Shown here: one piece after another, positions 27,591 to 41,364 of the stretch
How positions within the stretch are numbered: position 1 is the first letter of the stretch
How the letters are laid out: each line of letters begins with the position of its first letter
Source of the DNA: Parus major
Lineage: Eukaryota; Chordata; Aves; Passeriformes; Paridae
Length of the DNA: 64,000 nt
Assembly (NCBI RefSeq): GCF_001522545.3
Contig: NC_031773.1
Span: 38,879,188-38,943,187 of the forward strand
Direction: 5' to 3'
Translations under genes and position numbers: made by a program
The notes under the pieces: model-generated
Database searches by the model: none
What the model was told of the DNA's origin: nothing
Seen by the model: the letters and a program-made list of their open reading frames with translations, nothing else

Positions 27591-28589
27591 GAGTACTCCA
27601 GTCCCAGAACTCTTCCTTTCCAGCCTCACTTATGCTAATGATGCCAAAACCAAAGCTTTTAGTTCCTTTTGTTTACACCTCATATTGTGTGAATTATGGT
27701 ACAAATATTTCTAACGCACTTCAATGTAGTCAGCACAGTGTAGGCCACAGTCAAAAATCTCAAACATTGTCATACTATCCCCAAACTTATCACTAGTATG
27801 CCTAATTTTATCCCTTCTTTCCTCTGAACTTATTTTAAAGCTCTTTAACTCTACTTTTACATTATTTCTTGTGTTGTTTGTTGATGGGCACAAAATGCAA
27901 AATATTAGTCCCTATTATTTTAATTTTTTTCCCTGGCCTCTGAGGTCTTGAAAAGATTCAGAAGAATCATTCCCTTTTAACAGCATGTATCAAAACCATT
28001 CAATATCATATTGACAATGTGTAAATATAAATCATTAATATTTATAGACTTTTCTAAACAAAGACTCTTACTAAGAAATAAAAATGAAGATAGTTACTTT
28101 GTTTACAGTCTGAAAGTTGAAATGCTTCTTTTTCTACCATCAAAAATCTAACTCCTTTGATATTGACAGGGTTTTATACACATTGCAAATTTCTCTTTTA
28201 CCTTCATATGTTAAAATGAGGTCAAGAAACTAATTTGCTTTTGTTGGACAATAGCCAATTAGAATGTTTACAAAGCTAGAAGGTGAAGGGTCTCTGTGTA
28301 AAAGGAAGGGAAGACATTTCTGTCTCATGAATACAATGATTTAATTCTTTGACCTACTGTTGGCAAGAGCTGGTTGTATGGTGAACACTTTCAGGTCTGA
28401 CACGTTCATTAAAATAAAAACAACCTCCAGACCCCTCTCTTGGCAAAAGACAAAGTTGAATGTTTAACTTGCATGAGATTCCCTCCTCTCAGATGATCTA
28501 TGATGTGACTTTGAAGGTTGCCTTAACAAAAGGAAAGGTAAGAAAAGGAGAAGCTCTTTGCTTACCTTCCCAGTCTCACAGAGGCCATG

Positions 28590-28604
28590 AAAAAAAAAAA
28601 AAAA
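28590..28604. repeat. A15 homopolymer
   Basis: Fifteen A in a row. I looked upstream for a retroposed gene or SINE body that would make it a poly(A) tail and recognised none. Confidence 0.9.
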
Positions 28605-29660
28605 GATAAGGAAAATATTTGGAAAGGGTTATAATGTAAACACAAGCAGCTGGTTTAGACAGTGCCACATGTGCACAAGGACACATCAGGAAATTCATGC
28701 TGAAATTCATTTTGGCCCTGTAAGAAAGGTCAGAAGGTTTAGACGTTTAAAGTAAGTTAACTCTTTGCTTATTTGACCATTAAACTGTCAGCATGAAACT
28801 ATGTTTTAAACTTACGATAGTCTGAAATCTTAGTGGTAAATGAAGTCTGAAGACCTATTAACCTGCCCAAGATGTGAACCAGAGGCTGGTTCAGCTTCAC
28901 TGCTATCTGCACTAGGGCAGAAGAATGGACAGAAAGAGGTGGAAAAAACATCTGACTCTTATCTTTGCTTGGCGAAGTTAAGCAGCATAAATAATTGTCA
29001 ATGCCAAACTTGGATTAATAATATATCTTTATGTATCTTTGCATTACTGTGAGACTAAGTTGATTTCACACATTTACCTATAAAATGCTTGCAATTTTCT
29101 TTCTATGCATTCCTATCTAATGTAGGCTGTGAAAGGGTATTTGAGTAGCTAACTCAGTTCAACCTATTTGCTTTTGAAAATTATTTAGAATTTTCAATGT
29201 CAGTTCATATCACGATGAATTTAATTGATAAAGTTAGAAGTCTATTAATTAAAAACACTGCTGTAGTCTTTGAGTTTGTTTCCCCCCTCCCCCCAAAATA
29301 TTCATCTAACATATTGTTTAGGTATAATGAAGGCCACAAAGAAATAAATAAAATATCTATCTAATGTAGCATTGTATATGATTTTCTCTGCGGTATGTCA
29401 TAAGTTCCAGAACATACTTTGTTTGGTTTGCTATTTAGAAAGTGCGATAAAACATATCTATTTAAAATGATGCATATATGCATGTTTTGTCTTACAATTG
29501 CTTACATTATTAATCAAAGCCTAAGCAAAATATAAACACCAAAATACAATAAACATCAAAACACAGTCAAATAAAAGGCAAGTCCAGTGATCTATAATCA
29601 TTCTCTGTGTATAAAATTAATGTAAACAGATTATTTTTGGTTTTAATGCATAAGATACAA

Positions 29661-29709
29661 TTATAAATATAAATATATATATATAAATTTATATATATAT
29701 TTATAATAT

Positions 29710-29743
<34 letters not shown>
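29661..29743. repeat. (AT)n microsatellite, compound
   Basis: About 80 bases of A and T only. It ends in roughly 15 perfect AT dinucleotides preceded by ATATAAATTTATATAT, which is itself palindromic. The 62-aa minus-strand open frame of repeated Tyr-Ile across it is an artefact. Confidence 0.92.
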
Positions 29744-29745
<2 letters not shown>

Positions 29746-30630
29746 GAAAACTCATGATTAGAAAATCTGCAACAGCTTTTTTTGCCTACTGAATGGTCTA
29801 AACTGGTCTACATGGACAGAAGTCACTAATTTCCATGAAGAAAAACATTTTTTTTTTTTTAGGAAATACCATGAATAAAGGGAATGGAAAGCTCTATAAA
29901 CAATGTAAATCACTTTTTAGTTAACTGCTCAATCTCCTGGCCTGACAAAACCCAAGGAGCTTGTGGGGGTTGTGGGATGTGTATGAAAAGTACCATTAAT
30001 TGCAGTTATAGTGATCAAGGACATTTTCATGTGGTATGCACCTCTTCCCAATACTGAATGAAATTAACACTGGATTAAAGAACAAAAACTTTCATCTGGC
30101 TCAAAACAGCTCTTGTTTCATATTTTTTCTTTTTAAATACTGCTGATTTCCTGCTAAAAGGTTCTGTCTTTTAAACTCACAAGTAAAACTGTGCTATAAA
30201 TCAATTATACAAATTTCACCACCCTTAGAAACTTCCCAAGCAGAGGGACAAGTTTACCTGTGCTTTAATTAGCAAATCATGTGTGTCAGAGACTGTAAAG
30301 TGGCACTGATGTCAGTCATCACTGACAGGCAAACCTCCGTGTCATAAAGGTCTCTGCCCTGTAACACATGAAACTGCTTGCTGGGAGTGGTTAGTCCATG
30401 ACCCACAGGAGCCCTTGAGCTGAGCCTGAGAACTGGCTGTGTCAAAACCCAGAACAGGCAGAAAACTGCTTTAGGAGCTGTTTTAGCAATTTAATAGTGG
30501 TGACAATCAAGTTTCAGAGGTTGGTACATTCTCTGACACTGTTTAACTTATTAATATTGACATCATCTTCAGGACTGCTGCCTATTGCACTTTGGTTGCT
30601 GTAGGCATTGTGCATGCAAATTAAAGGCAT

Positions 30631-30690
30631 GTTGATGACGATGATGTTGATTTAGATGATGATGATAATAATCATAATCATAGTAATAAT
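30631..30690. repeat. Degenerate (GAT)n/(AAT)n trinucleotide repeat
   Basis: Imperfect GAT units (gatgacgatgatg, then gatgatgatgataataat) change into AAT/CAT units. It produces a spurious Tyr/His-rich open frame on the minus strand. Confidence 0.85.
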
Positions 30691-33600
30691 ATTTTGGGCT
30701 GTTGAACTTCCCTCTCTGAGAAGTTAAGTAGAAATAAAGCCTCTGACTTCCTAAGCCAGAGTGACTGTAACCAAGATGCCCTTTGAGGTTCATCACTCCT
30801 ACATACCCTCATCCCAAATGTGGACAGACACAATTCTTTCTCATAGGAAGAAAGATATTTCCTCTTTTCAAGATAGTCTTTCTAGTTTTCAGCTCCCAGA
30901 GAGTTCAGAATTTCTTGAAATTAATTGCCTTGTTCAGCTCAAAATCTTTAGAAAATTTGAAAACTTAGCTCATCTAAGATTCCAGTTCAGAGGAAGTCAA
31001 AAATATTGTCATTTGTGAAAGCAAGATATCTTGATGCCAAAAAGCCCCTCATAATTTAATAATTTAATCCATCCTTTCTTATGAGTAGAATCAAGAAAAT
31101 TAATTAATTTTTCTTTGGAGTAGTAATAGTTATTCCATACAATATATTTTCACTCTGGTTCACTTTCTGTTAGCTTCCACCCTGGTAACTCAGGAAGGTA
31201 AAAAGTAAATTCTTTTCCATATTGAAACTAGGCCTCTTGAGAGCACTTCTGCTGTCTGCATGGACATACCTAATAGAATCAGTAATTTCTGTAAATCTAT
31301 TAGCCTTTGTGGTTTTGGTGATGACACTAAAAACACCTCCTCTTCAAAATCTAAAAATGTAGCTTTCACTGATTATTTTTAACTACCTGAATCAAAGTAA
31401 CATTAATTAAATAACAAACGATCCATGTCGTCATTTCTCTGCTGACAGTTTTTCCCCCTTCCTTCCCGGAGTGCTTCCTTACATGAAAAAACATACACCA
31501 TAAACATCTTTTTTCTGGACAGTGTTTGACAGTAAGTGCAAACACAGCAGTGGAATGTCAGTGAGCTCTTTTGAAGTATTGGAAATGCAGTCTTGCTTCT
31601 CCAGGTGACAATAAAAACATAAGGAAAATACCTTAAACAACATAAATCTATGCAAATATTCTTCAGCTTTCAACAGTTTTTATCTTGCTTTACATTACTA
31701 GAATATCCAATAAACAAATAGAAATTGCCATCATTAAAAAGCATATAATTTTAGAATATAACATAAATAAATAGATAAATACATACCATCTGAATTTCCT
31801 GCTCTGAATATAGAACTTGACATTTTTAAATTCAGAATACTTCAGCATTGTTCATTATTGCCATTATGGATTAATGTTATTACTGTATTAAAACAAACTG
31901 TTACCAGATATTCTCTATTGACCTCTGCTTTACTTGAACCTAAAATTCAGTGATTTGATTTTAGTTTCTTTGTATACTTGACTATGCTAAAGTAAATTAA
32001 ACATTTGATTTGAAAAAATAAACTCCTTGTAAACTCTTTATATCTTTAAATAAACACCTAAAATGCACTAAAAGCTTTTAGAACACTCAGTCTTTCTGAA
32101 AATGTAACCCCAAAACTAAGATAATAGTTCTTTAGAAGATTGTTCTCCTTTCTTTACTGTTGATACAATACCTCAAGGTCCTGTTTACACACTGATCTGT
32201 ATTTTCACTTAATCCAGGTCTGTTTTATTTCAGAATGAAATCCTGCAAAAAAGGTAGCTCATTGCAACATGGCTGTCATTGAGTCCTAAATTAATTTCCA
32301 CACAGCAAAAGGGACAGCTTTTACAGGAAGAAGATAAAGATGAAACCTATTTACAAAAGAGGTAAAAACCATTCTATCTTTGGTGACCAGTTCAGAAAAT
32401 GAGTGAAGTTTGTAGTCAGGACAAAAATATGTTCATACTAAAACTTATGATTTTATCATAAAGCAGGAAAGATATGTAAGTAACTTTACGTTTAAATTAT
32501 TTAGTTACATTTCTTATATTATCTTTTTCAGGAATACATAGTTCCTTCAGGGTAAGAACTTGGTAAACATCCTAGGAATCCTAGTGACTTTTCTCATCCT
32601 TTTGAGGCGATAAAGAGAGTTTTATATGATGGCAAAGTCTTTATTTCCTACCCTTTTTTATAGCACACTACTTTTTCTTATTATCTTATTACAATAGTTG
32701 TGGTTTTTTGGTATTTAGATGGAAGAAACGTCCATAACTTAATTTTTTCTTTCTTGTTTTCTATTATGTACAAATACAGCTGGCATCTGGACATAAAAAA
32801 AAAATTCTCAATGTAATTTAGCAGAGTTCCTGGAAAATGTTTAAGTAATTGAAATAACCTTTAGTAATATGGAATACATTGAAACATCCTTCAGTTCTAA
32901 AGAAAGGGAATTATTTAATGGTCATATATTGACTTCATATTTGTACCCTGTGAAGCTGCAAGATTTTCTTCCTTTCTTTTAAATGAGTTCTGTCTTGGTG
33001 GACTGTGCAACAAAAACATGTCTGAAAATTGGATTCACAATTTTTCCTTTAACTGAAGGACTTTTAATCTACCATGTGTGGTATCAGGAAAACATATGAA
33101 ACTAAGAAAGCTATTCTATGAATATTCTGGGATTGGTAATATGATGTAATACTAGTACATTATGGAAGTTTGAATTTGTACAAAATTCCTTTACAGCTTA
33201 CTAAACTGAATGTTTTCATAAGGGTAGTCACATTTTGTCTCTTATACCTCTCCCTTCATATGCTTTTTGAGTCCACTTTGAAGAAAAACATTTAAATAAA
33301 TGTGGCAGTAATGTTAGTGTAGTTAGGAAATGGAATGAAATTAAATAAATAAAAAAGCGGAAAAAAAATATTTATTTTAGGCATAGATATTTTTACTTAG
33401 ACTGGTAGAAGACAATGGAAATGCTACCAAAGAGCTCTTTGTAGCCTGCTATGTATTATTATAAGAATTGTAAACAAACCACTTAAACTTCTTAGGAATG
33501 TCTTTGCTGAAGTAAAATCTTACCCAAGGTGTGCAAAAACATTAGAAAAGGGTTGATATTTTCAGAATTACTGGATTGGTGGAATTTAGGAGCCTAATGC

Positions 33601-34989
33601 TATATTCTTATGGCAGATTTAAGTACTTTCAAAACACTAGTAATAAACAATATTGTATCCCTTATAACTGTACTATGTATATTTGGTTTTCCTAACAGGC
33701 TTTTGATAGACTTATTAGAGGTTTGAGTTTACAGAGCTTGGCTCTTGTATTTATTTTAATCAACTTTTTTCTCTATATATTTTGCAAATTAAATGACTGG
33801 GGTTTGGGTTTTATTCCCTCTGAAAGTAAGAATATACAATCTTTTGTTTATGCTCTATACTTCATAATATTAATGTTCAGCTCAGTTAAGCTATTTATTA
33901 ATTCTTCCTTTCAAGAAAATTCTTACCTTTACAGAAAAAATTCTATTTTTTAGCATTATTTTCCTTTGCTGTGCCTTTCTTTGTCACATCATATACTCTG
34001 ACTATCTTATCATTCTTCAGTGCTTTTTACTTTTGGCACCGTAGTGAGAGGAGGAGTTTAGTCCATGAATCCATCAGCTAGGCACAACTAGTCAGAATTC
34101 CACCCTGAATGGTCATTCATGCTACTGTAGCTTCTACAAAGCATCCTGTAGGCCAAAATTCTCTTATCTGATGATTGCATATGTGTTCCACTGACTTTTA
34201 TGGGAGGTTTGAGAAAAAAAAAAAAAGAAAGAGTGAATTTGGCTCATTTAATGTAATATTTAGAATACTTTGGATGAAAATTAACTACTGAATATGCAGT
34301 AAACTTTGCGAAGTTTAGTATCTCATCCATATTGTGTATTGCTTTACTGCCAAATCTTGTAATTCAACTAGAATATGAAACTATCAAAGAACCATCTGTA
34401 GATGTAAATATTTGGATACTTCTCAAACACTTTCTGGATTCAGTGTTGCTAATGGCAGTGATTGTTTTGACAAAGTTGGCACTTAACTAATAAGGATGGT
34501 GGAACTGGAGCACAATTCTATAGACATAAAACAATACAATTACAGTCAGTTTTCATAAATTTTCTGAAACCACATTCCACTACAAATGACAGAATTTTAA
34601 CCATTTTACTCTTTAAGAGTATATTATAAAATAATCTCATCAAATAGAAGTGACAAATATTGCAAGCTATGGCTCAATAAATAGACTCTTATCACCTGCT
34701 TCTCAACTATCTGAAACCTGTTTTAAAGACCTTTCTGAATGACCTAATTTCATAAGACATGTATATCACACTTATACCTATTAGAGACAATATTACTTTT
34801 TCCACTGGATTCCCGTTAGACAAGCAGTCTATGTGGTAAATTATTTTTTTCTGGCCAGTTAATATATCTCAGTATTTTGTGAGTTGGTCTTAAGAGGAAA
34901 AAAAATATTTTCATACTATCTATTAATAACAGTGCATAATATCCTTCATAATGTAAAATTAAATATCAAAAGTCATGAGCCAAGGAAAA

Positions 34990-35492
34990 AATCTTGAAAT
35001 ATCTCAGGGACAAGAAGGTGATTGCAAGACATCAGCATGGATTAGGGTTGGGGAAATCAACCAAACTCCTTGCCTTCTCTGAAGATATGATTGGCTTGGC
35101 AGATGAAGGAAGAACAGCAGATGTTTTTTACCCTGACTTTAGTAAGGTTTGGGACCTGGAACCCATAACTTCTTCCTCATTTCAAATTAATACTGGACAG
35201 TAAACATTGTGTCTGGTACAAATTGTACTACACCCTGAGGCACCATAGATAGTGAGGTGGACTGAAAGCCAGCTGAACTGAATGTAAGAAAATTCTCTTT
35301 ATGGTGGGGTTGATCAAACCCTGGGACAGGTTGCCCACAGAGGTCGTGAAGTCTCCATTTTGGAGATACCTAAAACCTGACTGGATGCAGCTCTGAGCAG
35401 CTTGTTCTACTTGCTCCTGCTCTCACAAAAGAATTGGAATAGACCATCTCCAGCTGTCCTTTCCAGCCTCAGCTATCCTGTGATTCTGGGAG
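34990..35492 (+). mobile_element. CR1 LINE remnant, RT box A joined to 3' UTR
   Basis: The first half encodes part of the CR1 RT. HQHGLGLGKSTKLLAF resembles the HGFTKGKSCLTNLIAF segment, and ADEGRTADVFYPDFSKVWD resembles the box A segment with YLDFSKAFD. At 35249-35280 gtggactgaaagccagctga matches the WTENWLN codons in another frame. From about 35288 the sequence is CR1 3' UTR: ctgggacaggttgcccacag, gaagtctccattttggagat, actggatgcagctctgagca, then the end ctgtgattctggg near 35490. The RT core with boxes C and beyond is missing, so the copy has a large internal deletion as well as a 5' truncation. The 69-aa open frame at 34994-35203 is not a gene. Confidence 0.9.
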
Positions 35493-37233
35493 TGTGTGAA
35501 AGACTTTTTTATCCATCAGTTGTTTACCTATTCTTGAATATAGACATTGATATAGTAACTTTTATTTCCTTAGTTTTGCTGAACCTGCTGTTTTCTTGTC
35601 AGTAGCCTTACTTAAAGCATGAGTGTTTGCTCTGCTGCCTGACTGAAGTGCTTCCAAAGGCTGTGCACAAGATGGTCAGGAGAGACTGGTGGAAGTTTTC
35701 ATCAGAACATCATTACAGTGTAAAGAGACAGCAAAGTAGGTGCAGCAGTGTTTTCCACATTTGCCTAGGATTAGAAGGAAATCCCTGTTCCTCTGTCTTT
35801 ATACTACTGTCATGTAAGATATATAAAGTGATACTGTTTGTATTTCCTCATTGTTGGAATACACAAATTATTCTGGCACAAATATTTTACACTCTTCAAA
35901 TAGCTTTCCCAAACATCCAGAGTTCTGGAAATTCCTTTCCTACAATTGTTGAGCTAGTAAATTTGATCACAAGGCTCCTTGAGAAAAGTTAATGCAAAAG
36001 TTTGTAAGTATATCTGAAATGCATTAACTTTGTGTGAATTTTGGCAATTAATCTGTTAATGATTCTGTATAGTCAAAACCTAAACCTTTTGATACAGAGT
36101 ATTTTGAATGAAACCACCAGATACACTGAGAATCCATTGTCCTGGAATTTGAGTAGGCAACTGATGATTTTGGAGCATCTACCCAAATGAAAATAAAACA
36201 TTTCATTTTCAAATATACCAAAGCCAGGCAACTTGCAATTATGTCCTCAAATCAATGTTACTCAGTGCACAATGCCTCTGTAATTTTGGGAAGAGAACTA
36301 CAAAATGGGTTGTGCCTCTTTTAATTTTCCTTAGGAAAGGTGAAGTGATGCTACATTTTACAGGTTTTTTAATTATATATTTTTTGCCAATTGCATAAGA
36401 ATTATCATCTCGGTGTGTAGACAGATCTGTAGAGCAAAGCAGTTTCTCCTAGGAGAATAATAAGGATTATAATGAGGGTTCCAAAGAGGATAAACTTTTA
36501 AAGTTGGGAGCCTGCACCTTGTATAGTCTTCCAGAGTTATATTTACCAGTTTTCTCATTTTCTTCTGAACATTGACTACAATTTCCAGGCAGTTTGCCTG
36601 CTGAAGGAAGCCCAGTTGACCCTCCTTCTATGCAAACTGTTTGTTTTCTGACAGAGAAATAATTTAAGTTCACAGTGAATTTTCATATATGCTATATGAT
36701 TTTCCTGATCATTATGAAGAGGAAAAGAAATAGCTATTTCATGTATGAAAACATACCAAAATACTGTTTGGAAAGAATGGGTTCACCTAGTATCTTTTTT
36801 TTCAAAGTAATTCAGTGAAGGAATGATAAATGTTAATTTTATCCTCTCCCAATGGCAGCAAAATGTAAATGAGCTAGTTATGGCCTTCTAAATGCAGTTA
36901 TTAATCAGTTTTGTTGCCACATGTTATTTATATTCATATTTATGCAAATATTCAGGTTTGTTTCCCAGATGGGTTTCATCCAGTTGCAGCAATCATACAA
37001 AGTGGACAAAGTACTGATCTGTTCTATCTTATGCATATACAAATATTCAAACATCCCAACAGATAAAAAAAGCAAACAGGTGAAGTAAACACACAGATGC
37101 ATACATATGAGTGTGTAGACACACACCACATACATGAAATACTCAGACAGCTTATACTAAAATAATATCCAGGAGCTGATATAGACAAGACAGACCAATG
37201 ATATTCTAAGACATTTTGGTATGCTATTTGTTC

Positions 37234-37253
37234 TTTTTTTTTTTTTTTTTTTT
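37234..37253. repeat. T20 homopolymer
   Basis: Twenty T in a row, then CTTT. No retroelement body recognised on either side. Confidence 0.9.
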
Positions 37254-38085
37254 CTTTAAGGAAAACTTGAGGTTTTTCAATAAATTTCATTTTTTGTGGG
37301 GGAGGCAGTGTCTTTAGACACCACCACAATTGTTTCTCCTTATTCTACACAGACTACTTAGATGAGAATCCATGTTCTAATATAGTATTTTAAAACATTG
37401 TTCTATATTAAAATAATGCACTTCTACCAAACAATCAAGGAAATGCTCTATGCAAGCTACATGAATTAAGGTGTATTCAATATACTACTTCTCCAAATGC
37501 ACCTGACATAATTTATACCCATGAAATTAAAGCATCTTAAACTTTTAAATTTAAAAAGTTTTCCTTCAGCTGCATCTGAGCAAGTCTCCTGAATATGGTA
37601 CTGTAGCACAAGATTAAGGGTAAAACTTGGTCTGACATTTTTCTCATTTATTCTGTTCTGAAAAGGTAGATATGAATGCACTCCTTTTGTATATTACACA
37701 GCTTCCCTGACCCCAACCAGTGAAAAACTACCTACTGGAATTTGGCTCATTGCACTTCAAAACAAAGTTAGAAAGTTCAGCCACTGTGGTAGGTCAGAGA
37801 CAGTTACTACCTCCTCTGGTAAGCTTCAGTAACAAACTTTCAAGTTATTACCTCCTATAGGCTCGTAATTTCTACAGAATTATAGAACCAGCTGTCCATA
37901 GTATAAAGTTAACACTGTCTTGAAACTCTCTGCCTAAGGATGACAATCTCAAAATTTTTGCATTATTGTGAAGACTGAAATCTCACTTAGGATGAAATAC
38001 TGTGAAGTGGCTGCAGATTAAAGACACACTACGGAATATTTTAGGTGTTCAGCTCTTGTGCTTAACATAGCTGAGATGATTTGTC

Positions 38086-38114
38086 AAAAAAGAAAAAAAA
38101 AAAGAAAGAAAGAT
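38086..38114. repeat. A-rich/(GAAA)n low-complexity tract
   Basis: Long A runs interrupted by single G, ending in GAAAGAAAGAAAG. Confidence 0.85.
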
Positions 38115-41100
38115 TTCATAATTAGCTGAAGATCAAACAAGTACTGGGTTCATTGTCAGAAAAAAAATTAACCTGCTATACTTACTTGATGTTCTCTGCA
38201 AGCAAGAGACTTTCTGACACAGTCATTCTATCAATAACTATAAAAGAATTGATGGGTATTTTGGCAAATGGTTTTTTAAATTTGCTTAGCCTCAAGGAAT
38301 TATTTTTGTATTTAAAGTTTATAGGAAATTGGACTCTAACCATGTACTTCAAGTGCTAAAAAAAGCATTTAAAATCCAATTGCTGACAAGGGATGACTAA
38401 GAACTTATTGCCAGCTTTTAGCACATAAAATGTTTTTGCACAAAAGAAGAAATAAGTCAAAGGTTAGAAAAACTTATTACCCTTCATAGAAACCCAACAG
38501 GTTTTTTACAGCTTTTAATCAAAACCAAAATAATGCACCAGATATGAATACAATAGAGCTCCTGTGACTGTACAAAGAACTGGTGGGTAATCTCTGCTGA
38601 GACTTCATTCCTTAGGATGAATCTCAGCTACACTGGAATTCATAGTTCAGTACCAAAATTTATAATAGACTTTTTTTCTTCTTTTAACTCATAAAAAAAA
38701 GAAAACAAAACAAAAGAAACACTTCCTGAAAGACTTGGAAGCTAGTACTGGGCTACACAGTGAAGGATGAAATGAGTAGAGGCTAGAGTTTTATCCAAGC
38801 CAAACCTTGCAGCACTTGGCTTCCTCAAACAGCAGCTCAGACTTAACTCTCAGTGACACCTCTGGAACTGTCTCCTGCTTTTTAGGATGTCCTGGCAGCC
38901 TGCTGACCTGTGCACCCACTGGACATTTCTCAGTATACTTGATCTTATTTCCCAAGGGATGACCCCACACACTTCTCGTTGAGGTTGTATCACGGAAGGA
39001 CCTACCTCTCACACTGCCCTCGTGTGCTGGTCCCTGTTCTGTTGGGACAGCCCATGGAGAAGGCGAGGCTCTGCACTTCAGGTGAAAGATGTGATTGGGC
39101 ATAAGCACCTGCCTGCCTGGGCCTGCGTGCAGGGCTCACTCCCCTTGTTGTTCTTTATCACTGGCATTTGTTACCATTTAACTCATGCAATGACAAAAAT
39201 TAAACTGGCAAGGCCTATGGTTGAACACATGTTGCCTTTGGCTGTTGGAGTCAATGCAAGGAATCAAGTATTAAATGTTATGAAATTGTTAAGAGATAGC
39301 CTCAAGAGACAGTTACTTTTCCCCTCTTTTCTATTTTATCCCTGTGATAATAACTAATTGGGGCCAGAACTGTAGAAGTCACCAAAAAGAAAAAAATTAC
39401 AAATTTATACCTCCTTTGGCCCACTCCATCTCTCAGGGAACCCATTGGGAACTTCGATACTTTAGAGCTGTAAGAAAACTCTGCTTCCTAAAAATGACCA
39501 GCCTGCTGATGTTTACTTTGAGATATTTGTGCCTGGATAGAATGGTTATGTTAAAGTCTACTCTGTTAAGCTCCATCTTTCTGAGAAAATATGAGTGTTA
39601 GCTAAACAGCTTCCAGTTTTGGACTCAGAAAAGAGTTTTGGAGCTTGAGGTGCAACCCCTGCTTTTAATTTCTTAGCCTCAAATTTCCTATATCTTTTGT
39701 TTTAATGCAATCTATTTTTTTTTTCTCACATGCCATTTTTTATTGTTGCAACAGAGCTGTTTTGGAACTCTTCATTCATCATCACCTGTAACATTAGTTC
39801 CATTTCCTAGGAAATTGTTGACATCTGTTTAAACACTGATACTTTTCCATTTACATGGATATTTAACTCAAGCTTGTTTTAGTATCAAATATACTAAGTC
39901 TTGAAAGGATACCACTTTTTAAGGCTAAGTTATAACTTTTTAAGCACTGATGTATTAGCATGAGATTGAAGCATTGTTTCCAAATAATTTCCACACAGGA
40001 AGTAGGGCTGAAATTCTTTGAAACTGCCACAAAACCAGATGAGACTAGCTAAACTTCACAAGTTGTCTGCCACCTCAAAGAAGGAATACATGCACTGAGT
40101 AGACTGAATGTTTTATTTGATTTGTAAATCAGTTAACACTTGTGGAGATATTGCTGGGGACCCGGTTCAGCACTCATAATAGTTAATATGAATTAATATT
40201 TTTATTTGAACGGGTATTTGATTAAGTGTTAGGACAGCCAAAATATTAAAAATCCCAAAGCTAGCCTTTGACAAAGGAAAATGTCATTTACCCCTTATGT
40301 TTTAGGTACTGTCTTCAGGCAGTAAGAAATGCCTGAAGCTATTTAAGGAGTTACAAAGATAGTGTATTTAAATCTGTCACCTTTCCTTAACTTCTCATGC
40401 TGTATTATTTAAAATACAGAAAAAAGATAATAATTGTCAAACAAACCATGTGTTGGTAAATTGGACAGTAAAAATGGGGGAACACTATATATTTAATTTA
40501 TTTGTTCTGACCAGACTTGAATGGTCCTGTTTTACATTTTGATATTTGCAAATATTTGTTTCTGCCTATGTTAAGATGAAAATACTGTATTTCTAACTTA
40601 AAAAAAAAATAAAATATTGCTATCCATTTTTTTTTGTGAAGTACTTCTCATTAGCATTTCATATAGTACAGGTGTGTTTGTCTGTGATCTGACAAAAAAG
40701 GAAAAATCAGGACGCAGTTTTACACACATCCTAAGTAAAGAATCCACTAGTTTTAGGTTTCTAAACTAACCATAATCTGAGGTTTGTGCCTTACAGCTTA
40801 GACCTTGTAATTGTGTATGCACTACTTTGTATTGATACAGAATCAGTTCAGGTAAAGTCAATACCATAGGTAATCAGACTTAATGTGTCATTTAGCAGTG
40901 ACAGAATGTGAAAAAGATTATTTGAAGCATCTGCACTGGGAGGTCTCTATCCAGCTGTTACCAGAAGCTGTTTACACCTGGTGAGATAACAGTGTTTGTT
41001 CTACCAAACCCACTGGCCTACTCAACTGCACAATGCCCATGGTGTAAGGAGAAATGGAAGTTCTCCAACCCCAGTGTCCTGCCTGCTCATCTGTCATCTG

Positions 41101-41288
41101 TAATTTTGGGGTCTGTGACCACCAAAGAGACCCCTGGGACAGAAGAATGCATGCATAAAGGGGAGGGGGAATATGTTAATGATTTTGGGGAAATGATTAA
41201 TGTATGTACATTTAGTTTTCATTGGACATACACACATATCTACATACATATTCATTGGACAATCAATGAGCATGTACATAGAATAGGG

Positions 41289-41296
41289 TATATAAA
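41289..41296 (+). promoter_or_regulatory. LTR TATA box
   Basis: TATATAAA about 65 bases upstream of the GATAAA poly(A)-type hexamer, a spacing that fits the U3 to R transition of a short retroviral LTR. Confidence 0.55.
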
Positions 41297-41358
41297 CAGA
41301 AACTTGTTCTCAGCATGCATGTATTTGGGAGGAGCTATTCCCCTCTGCACCCAGACAG

Positions 41359-41364
41359 ATAAAT
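41359..41364 (+). promoter_or_regulatory. LTR poly(A) hexamer (GATAAA variant)
   Basis: GATAAA immediately before the AATGCCTGCTTCTC segment, where related LTRs as I recall them carry AATAAA. The G is a likely decay mutation that would weaken 3'-end processing. Confidence 0.5.

Larger units (their letters stand above)
27591..34989. other. Unique AT-rich non-coding DNA
   Basis: No gene or transposon recognised. All open frames are under 90 codons. Simple repeats are A15 at 28590-28604, the AT microsatellite at 29661-29743, T13 at 29848-29860 and a degenerate GAT/AAT stretch at 30631-30690. The segment at about 30240-30360 is non-repetitive and contains a TTTAATTAGC homeodomain-type site and a short inverted repeat. 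It is a candidate conserved non-coding element. Confidence 0.55.
35493..40992. other. Unique AT-rich non-coding DNA with one GC-richer patch
   Basis: No gene recognised. The 121-aa frame at 35627-35992 and others resemble no known family. T20 lies at 37234-37253 and an A/G-rich run at about 38086-38114. The patch at about 38790-39160 is clearly richer in G and C than its flanks and is open in several frames on both strands. It is treated in the findings. Confidence 0.55.

Noticed and set aside
29567..29755. Tyr-Ile repeat protein on the minus strand
   Set aside because: Translation of an AT microsatellite.
30641..30690. CRISPR-like or minisatellite array
   Set aside because: It is a simple degenerate trinucleotide repeat without spacers.
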